Positions 51,775 to 62,516 of a DNA stretch of 64,000 bases are shown here, piece by piece. The stretch comes from Tilletiopsis washingtonensis (lineage: Eukaryota; Basidiomycota; Exobasidiomycetes; Entylomatales): assembly GCF_003144115.1 (NCBI RefSeq), contig NW_020312005.1, positions 94,362 through 158,361 on the forward strand, in the 5' to 3' direction. Position numbers and translations under genes: made by a program. Under the pieces are notes generated by a model. That model searched no databases. It was not told the origin of the DNA and saw only the letters and a program-made list of their open reading frames with translations. Numbering within the stretch: the stretch's first letter is position 1; the number at the start of each line of letters is the position of its first letter.

Positions 51775-53527
51775 ATGCGCTTCTCCGGCGTCCTGCCCCT
51801 GCTGCCTGCGCTGCTCGCCGCCGCTCCTGCCCACGCGCAGTCGGGCTCGAGCATCAGCGTCAGTGTCTTCGGTGCCCTCTCCTCGGCAGCGGCCACCGCC
51901 ACAGGCAGCGTCGCCTCGTCTGCTGCCTCGACGGCCTCGTCGACGAGCAGCGCAGCGCCGCAGCAGACGCCCGGCTTCGTCAACAACGGCACTGTCGGCA
52001 TGTACCCGTGCGCCGGCGGCAACCCGGACAGCGTCAACACGCCGCTCTCGAACCGCACCGATGCCGCCATGCCGGCCGACAGCTCGAGCACTGCCGCTGC
52101 CAGCTCGTCCGACGCCTCTTCGGCCTTGGGACAGATGACTCTCAACTCGACGTCGAGCTCGTCGCGCCTCTATGCGCTCGGCATCGACTACGGCAGCTGT
52201 CCCGAGGCACAGGCGCCGGCCTATCCGACGCAGCCCATCCACCTGCGTGCGCCCGACGACAGCGTGCGCGCCACCTTCTCGCCCTACGGCGCCGGCGTCA
52301 CCGAGCTCTGGGTCAAGGACCGCTCGGGCAAGTTCCGCGACGTTGTGCTCGGCTTCGACAACATCACCAACTACCTCACCGACCCGCTACACCCCAACTT
52401 CGGCCCCATTGTCGGCCGCTACGCCAACCGCATCCAGAACGGCACGTACGAGATCGACGGCACGACGTACCATGCGCCGCTCAACGAGAACAACGTCTCG
52501 ACGCTGCACGGCGGCACCGTCGGCTACGACCGCTCGCCGTTCGAGATCGTCTCGCTCAACGCCTCGGCCGTCACGTTTGCGCTGACGGATCCCGACGGCA
52601 ACCAGGGCTTCCCGGGCACGGTGCGCAGCCACGTCTCGTACGCGCTGCGTGCTGGCGGCGTGTGGAGCATCGCCATGAACGCCACGGTGACCGAGAAGAA
52701 GTCGCCCATCATGCTCTCGTCGCATGCCTACTGGAACCTCGACGGCTACAAGCGCGAGGACAACGAGACGACGATCCTCGACCACGTGCTGCACCTGCCG
52801 CAGGCCGACAAGTACATCGAGGTGAGCCGGCGCTGCCCTGCCTTTGCCCGAGCTTTCGGCTGACCTGACTTCGTCGCGCAGACCGACTCGCTCCTCATTC
52901 CCCGTGGCCCGGTTCCCGACGTCGACGGCACGCCGTTCGACTTCCGAGAGGCGCGGCCGCTGTCGGAGAGGTTCAATCAGACGGAAGGCATCTGCGGTCC
53001 CGAGTGTTTCGGCTGGGACAGCTGCTGGGTGCAGTCTTCGCCCGACCTCGCACAGCCGGCCATCGAGATGTACAGTCCGCAGTCGGGCATCAAGGTTTCG
53101 GTCGTGAGCGACCAGCCGGCGATCCAAGTCTACACGTGCTCGGGCATCTCGGGCGCCAAGGGCTCGCTGCCTCGCAAGCGCAGCCAGGGCGGCGACGGCA
53201 CGCTGGCGCAGATCTACGAGAACCACTCGTGCATCGTGCTCGAGATGGAGGAGTGGATCGACGGCATCAACCACCCCGAGTGGAACCGCACGCAGATCTA
53301 CGCGCCCGAGGGCCAGCCGTACATCTGGAATGCCGACTACACCTGTGAGTCCGACGACGCTACGCAGCCTGCCGCCCCTGCTGACCTCTCCGTTCGCAGT
53401 CTCGCAGGTCGACGAGTCCGGCAACGCCGTCTCGAGCAACGCGACCTCGACGCAGTCGAGCTCTGCTTCCGCTGCGGCCTCTGCCACCTCGAGCGTCGGC
53501 GCGGCAGCCTCGACGTCGTCCACATGA
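51775..53527 (+). CDS. Secreted aldose 1-epimerase (galactose mutarotase)
   Basis: This enzyme interconverts alpha and beta anomers of galactose or glucose; the secreted fungal form acts outside the cell during sugar uptake. Three exons (51775-52821, 52882-53344, 53400-53527) give 545 residues. The signal peptide is MRFSGVLPLLPALLAAAPAHA. An Ala/Ser/Thr-rich, probably O-glycosylated stretch precedes the domain. Mutarotase marks are FSPYGAGVTELWV, VVLGFDN, GPIVGRYANRI, STLHGG (active-site His), SSHAYWNL (second active-site His) and, near the end, the Glu in CIVLEMEEW. Many N-glycosylation sequons are present. The C-terminus is again Ser/Ala/Thr-rich and ends STSST, without a clear GPI signal. 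Confidence 0.93.
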
Positions 53528-53718
53528 GCTCTGCAGAGAATCTCCTTCTCCCACCCTCGCCGCGTGGTTCGTCAGCTGCTCTGTTTCCGGCGCAATGTGT
53601 GATGATGTATTAGCAGTTCCTTGACTAGTGGCGACCGAATGAGAGAGGCGGGAATCCGGAGCATGGGAAGCTGTGCTGAGCAGAGGAGGAAAAGGCGGAC
53701 GGAGGCTGGCGATCTGGA

Positions 53719-54786
53719 CTAGCCGCGACGAGTGAAGACGCGCGACATGCCGCGAGCGAAGCGAGGCGTGAGCCACAGAGACAGAGGAATGCGCAGGGGC
53801 AGGAGCATCTGTAGCGAGAGGTCAGCACGTCCCACAGCCTGCTGCATACATGCGGCACTCACCTTGACGATGACATATGCGCCGAGCGCGTCTCTGACCT
53901 GGCCGATCTTGACGTCGCCCGCAATCTTCTGCGCACGGCCGCCGAGCGCGCCGCCGATGCTCTGCTTCAGCGACTTCTTCTCCTTGACCTCGTCGATGGC
54001 CGCGTCGGCCTGCTCGAGGCCCTGCTGCTTGCCGCGCTTGTACTCGTCGGTGACCTGCTGCAGCATGGCGACTGGGTCGTCCTTGCCCTTCTTGACGGCG
54101 CCGACGAGGCGGAAGATGGCACCTCCACCTGCCCAGGCGCCGCTGGCGACGCGCTTCAGGCCCATCTCGACGGCGTCCTCGACGGTGGGCGCACGCTTGG
54201 TGCCGGCATCGGTCGTGCCCTCCTTGATGCCGAGGCTGGAGCATGCCCAGTCGGGCAGCGGGCGCGCCAGGAAGTAGGCCGCCTGCGGGCCAGCGACGAG
54301 ACTAGTGCCGAGGCCCGTGTAGCGCAGCACGGCGTACGCCGGCAGCAGCGCCAGCTGGGCAATGGTGACGTGCACGCCGGCAAAGGTGAGGGCGTGCTTG
54401 AAGGGCGCCGCACGCACGGCGGCCATGCCGCGCAGCGCCGCCGTCTTTGCGGCGTCGGCGGCCGCCTCGGCGCCCGCTCGCTGCGGCCCGGCGGCGGCGG
54501 CGTAGGCGCGCCACGACTCGGCGCTGAAGCGCGGCAGCGCGTTGAGCATGCCCAGCGAGCCGCGCGGGCCGAGCGGGCGCGCAGCTGGCAGGGCTGTGGG
54601 TGCGAGAGGCGCCCGCGGCGCAGAGGGGAAGAGGTGCGACATGGCGGAGGTGGTGGTGGGAGAGAGGGAAAGGGAGCGGGCCCCTTGGAGGAGCCTGCTT
54701 GCGGACAAGGGACAGCGCGGTGCAGCAGCACCCAGCAGGCGCAGAGCGGGCTTCGCAGCGCGGAGCATGATGCGCCGCTGCGTCAT
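53719..54786 (-). CDS. DUF1279 (FAM210-like) mitochondrial membrane protein
   Basis: Two exons (53863-54786, 53719-53808) give 337 residues. The intron is 54 bp, a multiple of three; its removal joins AYVIVK to MLLPLRIPLSLWLTP, as in other DUF1279 proteins. Residues 1-50 are Arg/Ser/Leu-rich with no acid, a good mitochondrial presequence. The domain holds a first hydrophobic segment (HVTIAQLALLPAYAVLRYTG), then a conserved-looking loop, a Lys-rich amphipathic stretch, and the final hydrophobic segment. FAM210 proteins support mitochondrial translation and cristae in animals; the fungal role is less clear. Alternative starts are the Met at 54768 and, less likely, at 54642. The gene ends tail to tail with the epimerase. 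Confidence 0.75.
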   Translation of the reverse strand: MTQRRIMLRAAKPALRLLGAAAPRCPLSASRLLQGARSLSLSPTTTSAMSHLFPSAPRAPLAPTALPAARPLGPRGSLGMLNALPRFSAESWRAYAAAAGPQRAGAEAAADAAKTAALRGMAAVRAAPFKHALTFAGVHVTIAQLALLPAYAVLRYTGLGTSLVAGPQAAYFLARPLPDWACSSLGIKEGTTDAGTKRAPTVEDAVEMGLKRVASGAWAGGGAIFRLVGAVKKGKDDPVAMLQQVTDEYKRGKQQGLEQADAAIDEVKEKKSLKQSIGGALGGRAQKIAGDVKIGQVRDALGAYVIVKVSAACMQQAVGRADLSLQMLLPLRIPLSLWLTPRFARGMSRVFTRRG

Positions 54787-55441
54787 CGGCGAGCGGGTCC
54801 AGCGCCGCCGCCGCCGCCGCCGCCCGCGGCCTGATGCTGACCGACGACGGCACGTGCTGCACCCCGCCTGCCTGAACGCACGCCCTGAGAGCTTGAAGCG
54901 ACTCTACTCGAGACTGCCTGGATTGTGTGCTATCCATCCTGAGAGACTTGCGTGCGAGTGAGGTGCTGTGCAGCGAAAGCGTGCATGGGCAGCGCGGTCT
55001 CGGCGCGGGGCAGCGCCGCGAATCTCCGCAGCCCGCGCCGGCGTCCATGTGGCTGCGCACAGCGCCCATATGCTCTTCATCGATGCTGCTCTGCTGCGTG
55101 TGGGCGTAGCTGAGGCATCTTCGTCAAGCTCAGCCTGCTGCCTGTCCGTGCCCGATGCCGAGGAAGGTGCCTGCGAGGTTGCTCTTTGGCGGCATGCGGA
55201 GGCGGGGCGCCGTCGCGTGTGGAGGGGCGGCGCTGCTCCCACGCGCGGCGCGGCCGGCTCCGCTCCTGCGCCGGCCTGGGCGCGCCCCTGAAAGTGATGA
55301 GCGGTGACGGCTTGGCAGCTTGCGCCGCCGTGCCGCGCCGCTTCCTTTCGCTCCTCATTCTCCTCGTCGCCGATTTTGCTGCACAGCGCATTGGCCTGCG
55401 ACTGCGTGCCTGCAAGTGACACTCTCGACTTGCTCGCAGCC
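54787..55441. promoter_or_regulatory. Divergent intergenic region
   Basis: 655 bp between the DUF1279 gene (minus) and the inositol phosphatase gene (plus). GC-rich, with CCGCCGCCGCCGCCGCC near 54810. No gene, TATA box or repeat worth naming. Confidence 0.4.
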
Positions 55442-58062
55442 ATGACGCCCGCCGATGCCCCTCCACCTGCGCCAGCCGCAGCGGCGTCGAGCAGCAGCGA
55501 GGCGCCGCCGCCGCCGGCTGGCGTCTCCAGCGCCGCAGCCATCGCCGCCGAGGCCGCCGCCGCACTGGCGCTCGTCGCCTCGCATCTGCGCGCCTCTGAG
55601 CTGCCCAAGCTGGCGCTGGCGGCGCGCGCCGTCGAGCTCGGCGCAGCGGCAGAGGCGCGCGAGGGGCAGGGCGAGCAGGAGCAGGGCGCCGACGTGCGCG
55701 TGCTGGCGCTCGTCAGCAATGTCGAGAGCGGGCGCGAGGAGAGTGCGTGAGTGGCGCTGCGGCGCAACGGGCGGAGGGCATGGCGGGCAGAGCAGGAGCG
55801 CTGTGGGGCGATGCGGCCGTCACTACGCCTGCTGTCGCTGCTGGGCGATGCGGCCGTCACTACGCCTGCTGTCGCTGCTGGGCGATGCGGCCGTCACTGC
55901 GCCTGCTGCCGCTGCTGGACGATGCGGCCGTCACTACGCCCGCTGCCGCTGCCGTGCTCATCACACCTTCCCGCCCAGACTGCTGCTGCTCCGGCCGCGC
56001 CGCCGCAACGCCAGCCGCGCGACGTGCGAGGCCGTGCTGGCCATCCTGCCGACGCTGCGCCTCGCCTGCGTGCGCTACAGCGCCGCCGCCAGCGCGCTGG
56101 ACATCGAGGCGCTGCTGGCCCGCGGCATCGAGCTGCCGCCCCGGGAGGATGCAGAAGAGGACGAGTGGCTGCTGGCGGCGGCGAGCGGTGCACAGTGGCT
56201 TGTGTTCCGCTCAAGAGACACGTGAGTGTGGAAGTACAAGCCAGTCACATCACCAGAACTCACACAGCACTCAGGCAAGGCGTGCGTGACCTGCTCACGC
56301 TGCTCCAGGGCCACAAGGAGAGCAGTGCCTGTGCGTTGCGCCGGCTGGGTGAGACAGAGCTGCGCAACTGATCGCCAGGTCCTTGTGCCACAGCTCCGTC
56401 GGCGTCGACTTCGCCGCCGCGGTCGACGCATGCATGGCTCGCAGCCTACCACGACGACGTGCTGCCGGCCTCTGCGCCGCCGCTCTTCTCGCGCTGTGGG
56501 TGCAGCACGCAGCCTTGCGCAGAGTGCGTTCTCGAGCGCTGACTCTAACGTACCACCGGCAGTCGCATCGCAGCCGCCGCTGCCGCCACGGCCTCCGCGC
56601 TCCTCTTCGCCGCCGCCCGATGAGCTGCGTCTCGCGGTAGGCACGTACAACGCCGCCGGCCTCGGCCCGCTCCACTCGCCTGGCGCACGGCATGCGCGGG
56701 CATGCTGGCTGGCGCGCGCCGCGCGCTCGGCTGATCTGGTCGTCGTTGCGTGAGTGGCCTTGCGAGCGAGAAGCGGGGCAGGGCTGATGCCACGAAGGAC
56801 AGGCTGCAGGAAGGCGAGATTTCTCAGACGGCGTACCTGTACCACTCGCCTGGCATCAAGGAGGCGTGGGCTGCGGAGCTGGCGCTGGCGCTCGGCGAGG
56901 AGGCGCCGGACTTTGATCTCGTGAGTGGCGCTGTGAAGGTGCTGTGCAGCTCTGCTGACTCGGAGCGGCAGGTCGTGGCAGAGCAATACGCGCATCTCTT
57001 CCTCTTCGTCTTCCTGCGCCGCCCGTCCACGAGCGATGCTGCCGCCACAGCACACCCCGCCGCCGAACAGCTGCTGCGCGCACCGCCCGCGACTGCTTCG
57101 ATCGGCGTCGGGCTCGGCGGCTGGCTCGCCAACAAGGGCGCAATCGGCGCCAGCCTGCGTCTGTCTCTGTCAGGGGCAGCCGACAGCGAGAAGCAGGGAG
57201 CGACGAAGCGCACCGAGATCAGCGTCGCGATCGTCGCGACGCATCTGCCTGCGTTCGAGGGAGCGCCGGCAAGAGAGGCGAGGCGAGAGGCTTGGCGCGA
57301 GATTGAGCGGAGGTTGCAATTCCCTGCGTTCGCTGCGCATGGAGCACACATTGCGCCTTCTGCGGCTGGCGAGGTCAGGCCTGAGGTCGGCATCATGGAG
57401 CACGAGTGAGTCGTCTCTGCTCTGCTCCCACATATAGCACCGCTGATGCGAGGGACCCAGCCTGGTGGTCGTGGCCGGCGACGTCAATTCTCGGCTAGCG
57501 CTCAACAATGCAGAAGTGCGGCGTGTGTTGCGGCGCGAGGCACGCTCGCCGTCTGCGGCCGTCGCCGCCGGGGCCTCCAATGCCCCCGCGGCCCCGGAGA
57601 AGCAGGATGCACGGGCGACGTACGAAGAGACGCTGCTCCACTTCGACGAGCTGCGGCAGGAGATGAAGGACGGCGGCGCGTGGCATGGATGGCAGGAGAT
57701 GCGCATCGAGTGAGTGCGACCGTCTCCTCGTCAACGTGCCGGTCGGGGTGCTGACCGTGGCGGCGTGCGCGCACAGCTTTGAGCCGACGTATAAGTATGA
57801 CTTGGAGAGCGACACGTTCGACAGCAGGTGCGCGGTGCTCTACGTTTGTGCGGCGGGCTCCATGCTTACGCTCGACTACTACAGCGTCAAACAGCGCACG
57901 CCTGCCTGGACAGACCGCGTGCTGTGGCGCATGCCGACGAGGTCCAGCGCTGCGGCGCTGCAGGTGCGCGGTGTCGAGTACGCCTCCGAGCCGGCGCTGC
58001 AGACGTCGGATCATCGCCCAGTGCGCGCTACGTTGGCGCTGCGCTCCGGCGCAAGAAATTAG
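55442..58062 (+). CDS. Inositol polyphosphate 5-phosphatase
   Basis: This enzyme removes the 5-phosphate from phosphoinositides or soluble inositol phosphates. Nine exons (55442-55746, 55979-56221, 56275-56330, 56379-56495, 56563-56749, 56803-57405, 57461-57709, 57777-57827, 57885-58062) give 662 residues. The first about 250 residues are an Ala/Pro-rich region without a known domain, possibly a degenerate PH-like part (LLTLLQGHKESS). The EEP-fold catalytic domain begins at LRLAVGTYNAAG and shows VVALQE, GVGLGGWLANKGAIGASLRL, VVAGDVNSRL (usually GDLNYR), FEPTYKYD, the signature PAWTDRVLW and SDHRPV. The first intron (55747-55978) contains a 37-bp minisatellite. Its donor was chosen as GTGAGT at 55747 because only that keeps the frame. 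Confidence 0.9.
55808..55955. repeat. Minisatellite, four copies of 37 bp
   Basis: Four copies of a unit beginning GCGATGCGGCCGTCACTACG, at 55808, 55845, 55882 and 55919. The first two are nearly identical and the last most diverged. The array fills most of the first intron of the inositol phosphatase gene. Confidence 0.95.
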
Positions 58063-58111
58063 ACTGTCTGCCGGCCAACTGTCTGTCTGTGCGCTATGAG
58101 GACAGGTCCAG

Positions 58112-58275
58112 GGAAGCTATTCGTCTTACAACGTGCAGCTCTCCAACAAGATCGTCAGCCACGACGGCGGGACCGGCGGCGGGCCTCGTGCTTGCTCGTT
58201 TGCAATGCCGTGGATTTCAAACGCAGTGTCAAGCCCAACAACCATGAAGTTTGACATGAATGTGGTCAATCTCTC
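58112..58275 (+). pseudogene. Fragment of a third modular secreted gene
   Basis: About 55 codons read SYSSYNVQLSNKIVSHDGG and continue through RACSFAMPW to TTMKFDMNVVN. This matches the last module of paralogue A (KIVSYNGGT, ACSFAMSWNANG, TMMNFNMNQ). The fragment starts and ends abruptly, has no start codon, and joins the duplicated flank directly. It is the broken 3' part of an upstream tandem neighbour. Two related genes in tandem, followed by deletion, would explain it. Confidence 0.8.
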
Positions 58276-59490
58276 GTCAGTGAAGTGCAGGTGCAGTGTG
58301 AGCTTGGTGAGAGGGCAAATGTACAGTATGCCGTGCTGCGGTCCTGCACTCCAGTACGGTACGCAGAAGCAGCCTCAAAGCGCAGGACCAAAGGGTGCAG
58401 CGCCACCCCGGACAGGAAGTAGATCGATGCGCTGTGCAGCCCCAGAGCTCAGGAGGCGCAGAGATGGTCAGTGTCGGGCTGTCGGCGCGCCAGCGCATGG
58501 TGCGTGCACACAATGGTAACTCCGACGGTGCGGCGCACATGGCGTGCAGCTGCAAGTTTGGTCCGAGGCACGCGGCGCCGCCGTACCCACACTGCCCAGC
58601 AACATTGTCATGGTGGCACGCGGCCTGCGGCACTCAGCATGCAGTACTGCAGCGCAGGAAAGGGAGGGCTTCTGGCGGTGGAAGCGAATCTGCATACCAC
58701 ACTGCGGCCAGCGCATCGCCGCGCTCTGCGTGCATCCTGCATCCGGCACTTCGGGTCCGAGTTGGACCCTGGGCCGGGACCTGACCCTGGCCGGCGCCAG
58801 CCATGGCATGCGGCGTGCGAACAGCTGGCCACGGGACCGGCGCCGGACACGAGGTGCTGCGTGCTGCACGCGTGGTCCGACGACAGACACCAGCGCCAGC
58901 CGGGTCCCAGACCCTGCAGGTTGCCGTTGTGTGCCCGATGCTCGGCTGGCCGCTCCGTGTCCGCTGTTGCCTCGCTGCTCACTTTGCCTCGGACTTTTCT
59001 GCGGACAACTGGGCAGCAGTCCGCCACTCCCGCGCTCGCATGGCCGGCGCACCGCAGACGCCTCGCAGCCGACGAGGTCCCACACCTGACACATGTCGCG
59101 CTGCATCTGGACGATCCTTGCCATTCCTTGGATTTGTGATCCGCACGCGGCGGCCCCTCGGACAACTCCGCTTCAGGAATCGCGGCAACCCCGAGGAGAC
59201 TGCTCCAGCCCCATGCCCCATGCACTCACCAGAGCTACTCAGGAGACGCGGGAATGGCCTGCGGGATCGGTGCCGCAGTGCGTGCTTCTGTCTGCATGCT
59301 GGGCATCTGTAGATCCTGTCAGACAGTCGACGCCAACACACAGACAGAATGCAGCAAGCATGGTGCTTGGCACAAGCTTCGCTGCTCTCATACCTGGTGC
59401 CGCGAGGATGTCGCTGTAGCAAAGACTGTATATAGGCACTCCCTGAGATGCTCTTGCTCCTCCATCCTCAGCAAGTCCCGCCTCCCCTCC
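58276..59490 (+). repeat. Duplicated 5' flank of paralogue B
   Basis: Inverted counterpart of 21541-22869, with scattered substitutions and indels; the closest blocks are at 58290-58690. It contains the presumed promoter, including TATATA at 59429-59434. Frames that look open in one copy are broken in the other, so the region is not protein-coding. Confidence 0.75.
59429..59434 (+). promoter_or_regulatory. TATA-like box of paralogue B
   Basis: TATATA, followed by GG, 57 bp upstream of ATG 59491. The matching place in paralogue A reads CATAAA, so the two promoters may differ in strength. Confidence 0.45.
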
Positions 59491-62186
59491 ATGCGCTTCC
59501 TTCCCCTCCTCCTGGCGGCGCTGCCGCTGGTTGCCGCGCTCCCCGCGCCTGCGGAGCCCGCCAATGCCAGCGCCGTTGTCGGCAACGAGCGTCACCTTGG
59601 CTGGCCCTGCACCAAGTCAAGCCAGTGCGGGACCAAGGACCTCTACTGCCGTCGCGGCAAGTGCGACGTCCGCAAGAAGCTTGGTTCAAAGTGTTACAAG
59701 TCAATCGGGGTGCGTGAACCCGGCATTCCTTTCCTCAATTGCTTGCTGACCCCCAACACCGCCTCTCTGCGTGTGCTGCTCCACAGTGCATCTCCAACAA
59801 GTGCTCGGAGAAGCGCTGTGTCGCCGGCGCCGTGCTGACGCTCGGCGAGCGGTGCGAGACAAGCAAGTCGTGCGCGTCTACGTACTGCGGCAAGTCCAAG
59901 TGCGCCGTGCCGCAGCCCGTCGGCGCCGATTGCTACAAGTCAGCCGGTGTGCGTGCCCCTCCTTGCTCCCTCTGATGCCGACTGCAGCTGATTCTTTGCG
60001 CCACAGTGCCTGTCTGGCATCTGCACGGACCACAAGTGCGCAGCGCCGGCGACAACGCCAAACCCGGATCCTACGACGCCACCTACGACGCCCAAGGACC
60101 CCTCCGCACCTCAGGATCCCTCCTCGCCCCAGGACCCCTCCACGCCCACCAACCCGACGCCCAACCCACCGACAGATGAAGTCGGCAACGTCTCGGACAA
60201 CGGCCACTTTGAGGACGACGAGGCCGGTCTTGCGCCATGGCAGACGATCGGAGAGACAAAGCGCAGCGACGTTGACTATACCGCATGGGACGGGACACAT
60301 TACGCAATTCTGGAAGTCAACGAGGCCGGAGGCCCCGGACTGTACCAGCAGCCGTACACAGAACCGCCGCCGACGAGAAGAGACGGCCTTGAGGCGCGCG
60401 ACACGCAGATCCCCAGCGCATACGACGTCTCGCTGAGGTACCGTGTGAACAAGATTGCCAACGCTGGAGCAAAGGGCTGCCGCCTGGCGGTCCTCTATGA
60501 TGGAAAGGCGCCAGACGCCAGTGGTGTTGTGCGGTACACCAGCGCAAGCAGCGAGTGGAAGGAGCTGCGCGCCAACGTCAAGAGCGACGAGGCCATCCAG
60601 TACCTCTTCATCGTCATGGACTGCCCCGACGGCGGCACCACAACCGTTCACATCGACGACATCAACTTTGTTCCTTTGGCGCCGGAGGAGCCTGCCTTCA
60701 CGCCAACTGATGTTGCCATGAACGGAGGTTTCGAGAGCGGCGATGACTTCTGGACCTTCGAGGGCAACGCCGAGCTCAGCACGGCGTACCCTGCGGCAGA
60801 TGGAATCTACACCGCCCGCTTGTACGACGATGGCGGCTTTGTGCGCCAGCTCATTGAGCTGCCCGCCGGCACAAAGGTGCAGGGCTTTCACTCGTACGAT
60901 GTCAAGTTCAAATACCGCCTCGTGAGCTATGCCCAGGGCGATGCAAACGTCGGTGTGCCTGCTTGCAGGCTGGACGTGTCCCGCGACGACGAGCGGCCGA
61001 CAAAGCAGTTGGAGCTGGGCGCAGGGGACGTTGGCTTGTCGTTTGTCGATGTGACTGTCACCGTCACCAGTGACCAGGACTTTGTCAAGGCCATCATGAT
61101 TGACTTGTACTGCGGCGACCACGAGAATGCAAAGGCAGAAATCCTCATCGACGCCGTGCAGATCCTCAGCCGAAACTACACACCCCCAACGACGACGCCG
61201 ACGCCAACGCCCACGCCCGAGCCGACCAAGACGGAGCCGACAAACGTCGCCCGTAACCCGGGTTTCGAGAGCGGCAAGGATCAATGGATCTTTGCAGGCC
61301 AGAGCAGCATTGGCACGGAGAACTCAAACTTTGACGAGCAGTATGCCGTCCTCACGGACCAGTCCTCCATCTCCCAGGTCATCACCATGCCTGCGGAGTC
61401 CAAGTACGACGGCTACTACTCGTATGATCTGAAGTTCAAGTACCGGGTGCCGACGTACTCTGGCACCAGCGGAAGCTACTGCATGCTCTATGCCGCGACC
61501 GACCGCAAGTCGTGGTACATGTCAAGCGTCGTGACCATCACAAAGGCGGACACCGCCTGGACCGACTACGCCGCAACCGTTGACAGCGACGGCGCGTTCA
61601 TCGAGAAGGTGTCGGTGGGCCTGATCTGCAGCGGAGGCAGCACGATGAACCTGAACATCGACCAGGTGCAGTTTGTGCCGGGCAAGTACTTGCCTCCGCT
61701 GAACGACGTGTGTGTCAACGGTTCGTTCGAGGATGACACAATCGCTCCGTGGGCTGCCACTCTTGCAACGCGCGCCGACGGCAGTGGCAACAGCGGCACG
61801 CACTACGCGCTGCTGAGCTCTAGCGGCAGCAACCTCGCAAAACTGACGCAGACCATCGTGCTTCCGGCGCGCTACCCGGAGGACGGCTCGGACGGCTACC
61901 ATTCGTACAAGGTCTCGCTCGCGTACAAGGTCTCAGCCTTCACCCAGGGCGAGGCCGATCCGGGAACCGAATCCTGCTACTTTGGCCTGTCGTGGAACGA
62001 CAACGGGGTGTCCTTTGATACAATTGTTCCGATCAAGGCGGATCAGTCCGTGTGGACCAGCTATACCAGGACGCTGAGCGACGAGGGCAACATCAGCAAG
62101 ATCTCGATCTCTTTCAGTGCACCGTGTCGGCCTCCAGCGCCTTCCTCCAGGTTGACTCGGTCCAGTTCAAGCCAGTCAAGAACTAA
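59491..62186 (+). CDS. Large secreted modular protein with four beta-sandwich repeats (paralogue B)
   Basis: Three exons (59491-59709, 59787-59948, 60007 onward). The signal peptide, three cysteine modules, the two introns and the Pro/Thr linker are nearly identical to paralogue A. Four modules follow, opening at DNGHFEDDE, NGGFESGDD, NPGFESGKD and NGSFEDDT. The first is almost identical to A; the others clearly differ, and two of A's modules have no counterpart. The third exon of A is not interrupted here. Close to the C-terminus, near 62116, the frame slips by one base relative to A: the matching frame gives CTVSASSAFLQVDSVQFKPVKN and stops at 62186. Read literally, the frame runs on to 62553 with an unrelated tail of about 145 residues (975 residues in all). 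The coordinates follow the homologous end. A sequencing error is possible. Confidence 0.8.
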
Positions 62187-62480
62187 CCGGTGCGCCGCAG
62201 CAGCGACGGCCTCGAAGCGCGCTGCTGAGCCGTCGACAAAGCGTCCATCCACCCCATCGCACATTACCCACACCTTTCCCATACCCCGCCTCACCGGCGG
62301 CGTTTCCCTCTTTGCGCCGTTCCCACTTACCCTCACCTCCAGACTTGCTTGCCTCTCTCCCGGATTCCTCTCCCGGATCCACCGCTGCGGCCAGTGCACC
62401 TCCGCCTGGCCGGCGCCCCACTGTCTCTCTCCTCCGTCTCTCTTGTTTGCTGCTGCTACACGCGCGTCCAAAGCGTATTG
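62187..62480 (+). repeat. Tail repeat, copy 2 (3' flank of paralogue B)
   Basis: Inverted match of 17570-17787, and in its outer part of 22870-22995. Similarity fades after about 62480, which I take as the outer edge of the duplicated unit on this side. Confidence 0.75.
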
Positions 62481-62516
62481 GCTGAGTGCAGCGCATACTG
62501 CCCCAGGGCCAAAGCA

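Noticed and set aside
50577-52145. A 522-codon minus-strand frame upstream of the IPNS-like oxygenase
   Set aside because: Only its last part is the true first exon; the rest crosses the intergenic region and the antisense of the epimerase and has no motif.
55808-55955. The 37-bp repeats as a CRISPR array
   Set aside because: The copies are contiguous with no spacers and the genome is eukaryotic.
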